Part shown: positions 56,545 through 64,000 of the stretch, piece after piece | Layout of the letters: each line of letters opens with the position of its first letter | Position numbering within the stretch: position 1 is the first letter of the stretch | Assembly: GCA_036346375.1 (NCBI GenBank) | Contig: CM070515.1 | Span: 15,646,423 to 15,710,422, forward strand | Length of the DNA stretch: 64,000 bases | Direction of reading: 5' to 3' | From: Guadua angustifolia | Taxonomy: Eukaryota; Streptophyta; Magnoliopsida; Poales; Poaceae | Position numbers and translations under genes: made by a program | The notes under the pieces: generated by a model | Told to the model about the DNA's origin: nothing | Databases searched by the model: none | What the model saw: the letters and a program-made list of their open reading frames with translations, nothing else

Positions 56545-57089
56545 CACTACTACAAAAGGGGTTATATTAGACACATCATCATAGATGGTTTTAAGAGAAA
56601 ACCGTCTGTGATGTTTTTCGGGCACATCAAAGACGGTTTGTAGATCAAACCATCTACGATACCTAATTATCACAGACGGTTTTAAATACGTATCATTCCG
56701 TGATGTTAGAACACATCACGACGGTTTGTAGATCAAACCGTCGTGGATTCGTGAAGTATGACAGACGGGTTTAGCTACAAACCTACCGATGTTATGAACA
56801 ACTTCATAGATTTGCCAGGATAAATCACCGGTGATATTTCGTCATCACGCATTTGTTTATCCACGAACCGCCGGTGATCATACATTGAAATCTCAAAGAA
56901 TCAAGCTACCATACAAAAAAAAAGAGTTCGATTATAGATTGCATTATAATTGAGAATTATCAGATTATAGATTGCATTATATACATAAGATCATTACAAA
57001 AGCATTATAGATTGCATTATATATAAGAAGCATTACAAAAGATCGACTAGTACTATATATACTTTAACTAAAACAGATCACTATTAGCT

Positions 57090-57535
57090 AGCTAGCTTGC
57101 TACGCCTGCCTTCGCCTGGCCGAGGAAGCCGAGGGGGTCGAGTCCGCGGAGTCCTCGCCGCGGCCGTCTGTCCTCGCCGAGCCCGCTCTGATCCGGGTCA
57201 TCCTCCAGCCTCCCACCTGTCAGCTGATAGCCCTCCGACGAGTCAGAGCTACATCGGAGGAGGAGGAGGAGGAGGTCATGGGCGCCGGACGCTTCCGAGG
57301 CCGGGAGGCGGGAGAGGCCGGGCGCCGGACGCTCGCCTTGCTGCTGCGAGTGGGAGGCGGAGGCGTCCGGGAGGGGCGCGGTGGAGGCGAGGCGGCCAAG
57401 GAGCACCAGGAGATGGCACTGGAGACGCCGCAGCCCATTCGTGACTTGTTCATGCCGGCGGTATGGTTGGAGGTGGCGACGGCGCTTGGGGTGGAAGAAG
57501 CCGAGGAGTTCTTGGTGTGTTGCTCATGGCTCTAG
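57090..57535. other. GC-rich cargo between two CACTA subterminal arrays
   Basis: A 440-bp GC-rich block with open frames on both strands (for example 57406-57092 minus, 57278-57535 plus) lies between the two arrays. It may be a captured gene piece or the element's own untranslated exon. No family is recognised. Confidence 0.35.
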
Positions 57536-58421
57536 CTTGGTCTTTGCCGTTTTTGGTATGGAGGCAGAGCGATCGGCCGAGGGTTCTAAAAGGCAATGCA
57601 CTAGCATTGGGAAGACAAGGGCATTAATGGGGACACGACGATATGACGCGAGCATCGCCGCATGCGTGATTGAGCGACGCGACGGTCAAGTGCCTGGCCA
57701 GAAGACGGCGGGTCATCATGACGGTTTTAGTCAAAACCGCTCGCGGGTCGATAGATATCGCAGACGGTTTTTGACTAAAACCGCTCGAGAGTTATCACAG
57801 ACGTGCCATCTATAGACCGCTCAGGATCTATGGAGATATCGCAGACGGTTTGATCCAAAACCGCTCATGAGAGTATTCGACATCGCAGACGGTGTTATCT
57901 ACTAACCGCTCATGGCGATGACGGTATAGCGTAGAGAGCCCTTGACCGTCTGGCTCGCTTTTTTAACATTTCTCGACTGCCTCTCGAGCTCGCAAGATGC
58001 GATTGAGGCTCTTGTGAAAGAGACCCTAGATTTGGTGATTTTATTGCAGATCCTTGTGCTCTTGGTCATCCAAGGTTAGTAATTGCTTCTAATCTGAATT
58101 ACATTTTATATCTAGCTTGGGGAAATGAAGTCGGTTCTAGGGCCTGCTTGGGAGAGCTCCATTCCAAAAAAATCAGCCCACTCTACCATAGAGTTGAAGT
58201 AGGAAGAGATCCGTGTTTGGCTTGCAAATTAGAGCTAGCTCCAAGAATAGATGGTTTTGGTGTGGATACCCATTTATGCCTCATATGTGTAACCAAAGGG
58301 CAAAGGTGGGTAATTATTTTCAAACTTCACGAGTGGACACCCCTAGATCTAGCTTGTTGTATCCATTTGCACGTTATGACCTATATTCGCTATTTAACTA
58401 TTGTTACATATGTTGCGTGAG

Positions 58422-61400
58422 ATGGACGTAAGTCGGATGTATGTCGAGAACCGCATGCAGCATCGAGTACATTAATGGTGTTCCGCTTAGAAGAGCCGCA
58501 GAGTAGATATGTCTAACAAGGGGTGGAATTTATGCCTTGTCCATGCGTTGATCGCGAGAATTCCTGATGTTTCAAACCCAAAGACAGATTGAAGCACACT
58601 TGATTCTACGAGGTTTCAAAAGGATATACATGTTGGACCACCACGGTGAAGAGCAGATTATGCAGAGAGCAAGTAGTAATCGCATGGTGGACGGTCGATG
58701 ATACTCCGATGATATCGATCAGATTTCGGCGACAACTGGATCAGCTTGCTACGGATGCGTAGGAACCGTGATGAGCGGACTATGTAAAATTCCGAGCTTG
58801 ATGGACGACTCTGAGAAACCTTTGTTCCCAAGTTGCAAGTCCAGATACACAAGATTGTCGTCTGGGCCGGAATTGCTGAAATTAAAGGCAAGCAACGGTG
58901 GTCCGACAAGAGTTTCACAAAGATTGTTGGGTCTCATAGCTGATATGCTTCCTGAGGGAAACGAGTTGCCAACAACAACCTACAAAGCCAAAAGGTTCTT
59001 TGTCCCTTGGGAATGGAAGTAGAAAGAATACATGCCTCGTCTCAATGATTGTATCCTGATCGCAAACAAGATGCAAACTTGCATGTATGTCCGTGTGCAA
59101 CGATCCAGTACAAGCGTAAAGATAGATCGTTGATGAGGTGAAGAAAGGACCTCCACCTAAGGTGGCGTGGTATCCGCTTATAATTCCCTGCTTGAAGCGT
59201 TGTTTGCGAACCCAAAAGAGGCCAAATTGCTTTGATGGCACTCTTGATGAGCGAAGAACGATGGAATGACTAGGCACCCCGCCGATTCAACTCAAGGAGA
59301 AATATTGATAGGAGGTTTGAAGAATTCGCAGCGGATCCGAGGAATATAAGGTTCGGATTGAGTACGGATGGAATGAATCTTTTCGTAACATGAGCAAACG
59401 CCACAAAGACTTGGCTCAGAATTCTGTGTACAACCTTCCTCCTTGGTTGTGTATGAAGCGAAAGTACATATTGATGTCTCTACTCATCAAGGCCCGGCAA
59501 CTCGGGAACGATATTGATGTGTACCTAGCACCATTGGTGGAAGATATGAACACATTGTGGGCTCTTAGGGTGCGTTATGGGATGCTCACAAACGAGAATA
59601 CTTCACTTTATGCTGCCTATTGTTCTCGCACCATAAATGATTATCCCGCCTTTGCTAACCTATCGGGCAGTAGTACAAAGGAGCCAAAGCATGTACACAT
59701 CGCTTGATGACACCGAGAGTGTCCGGTCAATCACTCACGCAAAACTGCGGTACATGCGCCATCAGAGGTTCTTCGAGAAATCACCCATACCGCAAGATGA
59801 AGAAACATTGACGGCAGACAACCAAGACGCTTTTAGCTCCAAAGCCTTTAAGCGCCCGACATTCATGATATGGTTAAGAAGTTGATGTTGCGCTAGGAAG
59901 GGACATAAATCAAGGACCCGTGAGAAGAGCATGTGGAAGAAGAGATCAATATTTTGGGACCTACCTTATTGGGAGCACTTAGAAGTTCGGCATCGATCGA
60001 CGACGTGATGCACGAGAGAAGAATGTCCGTGATAGCTTGATTGGTTTCATCGAATACTAAGGGTAAAACAAAGGACGGTATCAATGCACGGCTTGACTTG
60101 GTCGATATGGGCATCGAATTCGAGTTAGCACCAAAAGAGAGTGATAAAGGCCAACATACCGTGAGCTCGCTTGTTACACTCGCCCAAGGCCGAGAAGAAG
60201 GAACTGCTGCTGCTTGCATGGTGTGAAAGTTCCGTCCTGCTACTCGGCCCAACATGAAGAGACTTGTTTCGATGCATGATTTGAGTTTAATCTGCATGAA
60301 GTCCCATGATTGCTATGTGCTTATGACACGATGCTCTCTCGTGGCAATTAGAAGTATTTTACCAATCAAGGTTCGGGAGACAATCACAAGGTCGTGTTAT
60401 TTCTTTAACACAATTGCTCGTAAGGTCATCGATCCCGGGACTTGATGCTCGCAGCCGAGGTGGTGATGACTCTATGTAATCTTGAGATGTATTTCCGCCG
60501 TTTTTTTGATATCATGGTCCATCTCATTGTTCACCTTGTGAAGGAGATAAAGATGTGGGCCTCAGTTCTCCGTGAGCATGTACCCGCTCGAGAGGTACAT
60601 GGGAATTCCAAGTCAGACGACGAGTCGATCTCGACCGAGGGTAGCATTATTGAAGGTTATGCAACCGAAGAGGTCGCCGAATCAAGGTGGATTACATGGC
60701 TCAGTCGAACCGATAGGTGTGCCTCGATCCCGCCATGAGGGAAGGCTCCAGGCATCGGACCATCGAAGGAAAGCAATCACGCTTGATGCGGTTATGCAGT
60801 AAAGCCCATTTCACGCTTCCGCAACACATGGTCATAGGCCCCTTATATCGACGAGCACAAGAATTGGCTTCGCAAGAGAATCCGACGCGCCGAGTAATCG
60901 ATCATCGACAAAGATAACCTTCACTTCAACAGATGGTTGAAGGAGCGACAACCCATTTCGTGAGACATCGACATGGTTGGCAAAAGGGCCACTTTTACAG
61001 CTTGTAACATGGCAAGGATATGACTTAAATGGGTACACATTTTACACGAGAGATCGTGACATGAAGAGCACAAACCGTATCAATGGTGTTCGTGATCGAT
61101 GCACTTAATACCGCCGGATCGATGAGGAGCTCAGATATGGGTTCATTGAGGAAATTTGGGAGCTCGACTATATGCTATTCAAGATCCCCTTATTTCGTGC
61201 CGCTGGTTAACCTACAAAGACGTCAAGGTTGACAAGTATGGCGTCACAAATGTGGACCTCTAACGCCCTGATACAAAGAGGAACCATTCGCTCGCCAACC
61301 AAGTTGTTCAAGTTCTATGTAACCGACCAGGCCCAACAAGCAAATGACATGTCATTCTTCAAGGAAAAGGAGAATTGTTTGAGTCGAGAATGTGGTGGAT

Positions 61401-61514
61401 GAGGAAGAATACAATCAGCTCGATGAGTTACTCCTATTGGTACGGGCGTAATAATCCAGAAGACCAACCCGAGGAAGCTAGCTACGCACGTGTTGATCAT
61501 CACGGGGGCTAATT
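58422..61514 (+). pseudogene. Decayed TNP2-like CACTA transposase
   Basis: The region starts at an ATG with MDVSRMYVENRMQHRVH, like the transposase-associated domain. It continues through MLPEGNELPTTTYKAK (58951), FGLSTDGMNLF (59350), LPPWLCMKRKYILMSLLIKA (59440), DIDVYLAPLVEDM (59513), FWDLPYWEHLEVRH (about 59955), TKGKTKDGINARLDLVDMGI (60060), a DUF4218-like part (MHDLSLICMKSHDCYVLM, 60272) and a DUF4216-like part ending at 61514. The order is that of plant TNP2 proteins. Dozens of stops and shifts make it inactive. Known role: catalysis of CACTA transposition in the nucleus. Confidence 0.9.
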
Positions 61515-63139
61515 TTTGATTAAAGTTAAGGTGTATACGCATATGTATTAATTAATGGGATGTATTGATTAAAATTGAGCAACTCTATATATATGGCCAT
61601 GTATTAATTAATGAGATGTATTCATGAGTAAAAATAATCAGTTTAATCATTGAAAACTCGGTTTCAGATTGTCGCTTCGCTTTTAACTGTGAAAACTCCT
61701 TTCAAGATTGTCGATCAAGTTCATATGCACCGACGAAAAAATACGATAACACACACAGGAATACAGAGAAAGATCGAGGTGGAAGCGATTTTCCTGCACG
61801 GTTTAATCATTGAACCGCCTAGGAAAACATGTTTTCCCAGATGCCTCAGCCCCCACAACCGTCTCGAATGGTCTTCCCGCCATTAAATAAATCCCGCTAC
61901 CGCCATTTCACTCAAGTCCCACAAGACACTAATATATTGCAACCCTAGCTCCCTCGGGCGACGCCTCCCCTGGCCCTCCTCACGGCTGCGCCGGGCGCGC
62001 CTCGCTTGGCTGCTCCCCGTCGGCCCTCCCGGCTGCCTCCTCGCCGCTCCTCCTGCTTCGGCGGCGCCTCGCCGGGCGCCCCACCTGCCGGGCGCCCACT
62101 CGGCAGCCTTTCTGAGGCGCCTCCGTCCGCCCCCCCCTCAGATTTAGCTAGTGGTCTCAGATTTTTGATCCGAAGCACTGCTTTTGTTCTATTATGTCCG
62201 CCGATGATGATTTAGTTGAATGAGGCAATACTAATCGTTAGTTAGTGATTATCCTCGTGATTCAAAGACTGCTTAGATTATTGTGTCTAAAACTTCAACT
62301 TGGCTTTTGTTGTCGCCAGATAAGTGATATACTATCCTCGCTTTTATGTCCCGATTATATGACTTCATTTGATTTGGAATCACCGTCTATTCTCGAATCG
62401 GATTGTCACCGGTTTGTCATCTCTGCTTTGGAGAAATCTGCTATCCTCGCTATTCAAGAGTTTTACATAATCCATAGTTGAGTTCTAGTGAATCAAACTT
62501 CTAAAACGGTGCTGAATTCTCAGAGAACCACTAATTTCATATTGGTAAAACTGTGATATATTGCTGAATTTTGGTGTTGGAGGGCTTTGAAGCAACCCAT
62601 CAAGACTTTAAATCTGAGAGCAACACTTGTAAACCAAACATGAGTAGTACATCGCTTTTGGTTAACTCCTTTATTATCCATGCCGATGTCCTGCTTATAT
62701 GTGTTCGATCATATCATGAATCTATGTGCTTATAAGCTTATACCGCTTGAATTCATGATCATTTCATATGTTCTGGACATTGAGGATAAGTTGTGCTTAG
62801 TAATATCTCGATTAAGTCTATGTTTCATTATGAACACATATCGCACTATTTTCAACAATCCATGGTTTTACCAAACTCCTTTGAAACCATGTCAAGGCTT
62901 AAGTTATTGAATTGATTAGTCTACTCCATTTGTGAGTGTGGTGAAGATCCTTATCGTCATCCAAACCCTAAAATCGAGAGAGCACAACAAAATTTATTCC
63001 TCTCGTTGAGGTACAATATATGCATAATATGGGCAAATATGTGGTGCAAACCACCCTTCCAAAGGAAATCTCCGTGAAAACCAAATTTTAAAAGTTGCGT
63101 AAAAATTCTCAAAAATTACTATATATACGGAGGTGAGCT
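61515..63139. other. CACTA interior without a recognised gene
   Basis: It includes a GC-rich block (61940-62150) and otherwise AT-rich sequence with no convincing frame. It could hold introns or the space between the two transposase genes. Confidence 0.45.
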
Positions 63140-63191
63140 TTCTACAATCCCGATTTGAAGATGAGTATAAATATGCACTTAGAAGTATGAG

Positions 63192-63222
<31 letters not shown>

Positions 63223-63353
63223 GTATGTATATATATATATGTATGTATGTATATATATATATATGTATGTATATATATTTGAAGATGAGTATATATATAT
63301 TTCTACAATCCCGCATTTGAAGATGAGTATAAATATGCACTTAGAAGTATGAG

Positions 63354-63390
<37 letters not shown>

Positions 63391-63530
63391 TTGTATGTAT
63401 ATATGTATGTATGTATGTATATTTGAAGATGTATGTATATATATATATATATATTTGAAGATGAGTATATATATATGTATGTATATATATACATACATAT
63501 ATATATATGGGTATAAATATGCACTTAGAA
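63140..63530. repeat. (TATA)n microsatellite with interspersed 40-nt units
   Basis: TATATA/TATGTA runs alternate with at least three copies of a unit containing TGAAGATGAGTATAAATATG and CACTTAGAAGTATGAGTATA. Confidence 0.95.
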
Positions 63531-63579
63531 GTAATAATGAATAAAATCTTGCTATTATACTCGCATCTTTTCCAACAAG

Positions 63580-63905
63580 ATGGCATTCAACGACTCACCG
63601 ATGGGATCTGATGATGCGCCCAACGTACCACCAATGGGATCTGATGATGCGCCCAACGTACCACCGATGGGATCTGATGATGCGCCCAACGTAGAAAGAA
63701 ACAGGCGCAGTGCAAGAGGGCTTAGTAAAAGGCCTCAAAGCCGATACACCATTACGGCGGCCGATCCGCTGATGGGGCCCCTACCGCCCTCCGAAGGTCA
63801 AGCAGTGCCTTCCCGACCATGTGTGGATCGCTGCGTGAACGGGTCCCCATCACCTATCCATCATGGAAGACGCCGACAGATGAGGAGCGCAATAACCCGG
63901 TGACG
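63580..63905 (+). pseudogene. TNPA/Ptta-like second CACTA ORF, N-terminal part
   Basis: The frame starts MAFNDS and has three copies of MGSDDAPNVPP (33-bp units). It then reads RNRRSARGLSKRPQSRYTIT and DPLMGPLPPSE, as at the start of plant En/Spm-type TNPA/Ptta proteins. From about 63840 the family sequence (VPITYPSWKTPTDEERNNP) continues in another frame, and from about 63905 in a third (AFASGGKAWKNF), so at least two frameshifts are present. It runs off the window. Confidence 0.75.
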
Positions 63906-64000
63906 TAAATATTCGCCATTCCGTGTTCCACAAGATGCCAAGCTCAAGACTATTTACGCAGACGCCTTTGCTAGTGGCGGAAAGGCGTGGAAGAACTTCA

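Larger units (their letters stand above)
56545..64000 (+). mobile_element. Large CACTA (En/Spm) transposon, right end outside the window
   Basis: The left terminus is CACTACTACAAAA at 56545. It is followed by an array of GACGGTTT and AAACCGTC words in both orientations to about 56880, and a second array at about 57715-57920. A TNP2-type transposase relic (58422-61514) and the start of a second transposase ORF (63580 on) follow. The inserted site is the dispersed repeat ending at 56544. The 3-bp duplication cannot be checked because the other end is not in the window. Confidence 0.93.

Noticed and set aside
63142..63586. Long Tyr/Ile/Thr frames on the minus strand
   Set aside because: Same artefact over the (TATA)n tract.

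Overview
The window is nuclear DNA from a flowering plant, most probably a grass (Poaceae). The evidence is spliceosomal introns, a wall-associated receptor kinase, a plastid-type PurN enzyme, an endosomal NHX antiporter, and a dense load of grass-style Tourist, Stowaway, hAT, CACTA, copia, LINE and TRIM elements. Genus or species cannot be read from the sequence. A run of exactly 100 N at 56241-56340 marks an assembly gap.

Three genes look real and can be joined exon by exon. (1) 29359-32143 (+): a four-exon wall-associated receptor kinase of about 770 residues. (2) 36187-34265 (-): a five-exon glycinamide ribonucleotide formyltransferase (PurN/PUR3) of about 282 residues. (3) 45898-53561 (+): a 22-exon NHX5/NHX6-type endosomal Na+(K+)/H+ antiporter. 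It carries two AT-AC U12-type introns, a probable third U12-type intron of the GT-AG kind, two 20-nt microexons, and a one-base loss in exon 19 that removes the usual tail frame. They are independent single genes (surface signalling, purine synthesis, endosomal ion/pH balance), not a pathway cluster.

Broken genes: a ubiquitin-like/WLM metalloprotease pseudogene (42600-39848, -) with stops, frameshifts and a lost active site, with a 5'-truncated LINE just upstream; BAHD acyltransferase fragments at 2689-2408 and 4146-3982 (-); and an unidentified 3' exon split by a hAT element (39194-39116 and 37992-37904, -).

The rest is mostly transposable elements. 1-13060: two hAT elements with transposase remnants, a Ds-like element, and Tourist, Stowaway and other MITEs. 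13060-21320: a decayed Ty1/copia element and its long 3' region. 21756-28870: a CTCGAG-rich hAT MITE, direct repeats, low-complexity tracts and a Stowaway-like hairpin. 38001-39115: a hAT element with exact target duplications. 46623-47493: a complete TRIM retroelement inside NHX intron 1, with a Tourist MITE nested in its terminus. 54740-56240: a minus-strand CACTA relic. 56545-64000: a large CACTA element with decayed TNP2 and the start of a second transposase ORF, running off the window edge.

No tRNA, rRNA, CRISPR or prokaryotic-type system was seen. The features most worth a second look are the minor-spliceosome introns and tail frameshift of NHX, the acidic EPDPDD repeat tail of the WLM pseudogene, and the dated nesting events (MITE in TRIM; Ds-like element on a MITE border; CACTA inside an older repeat).
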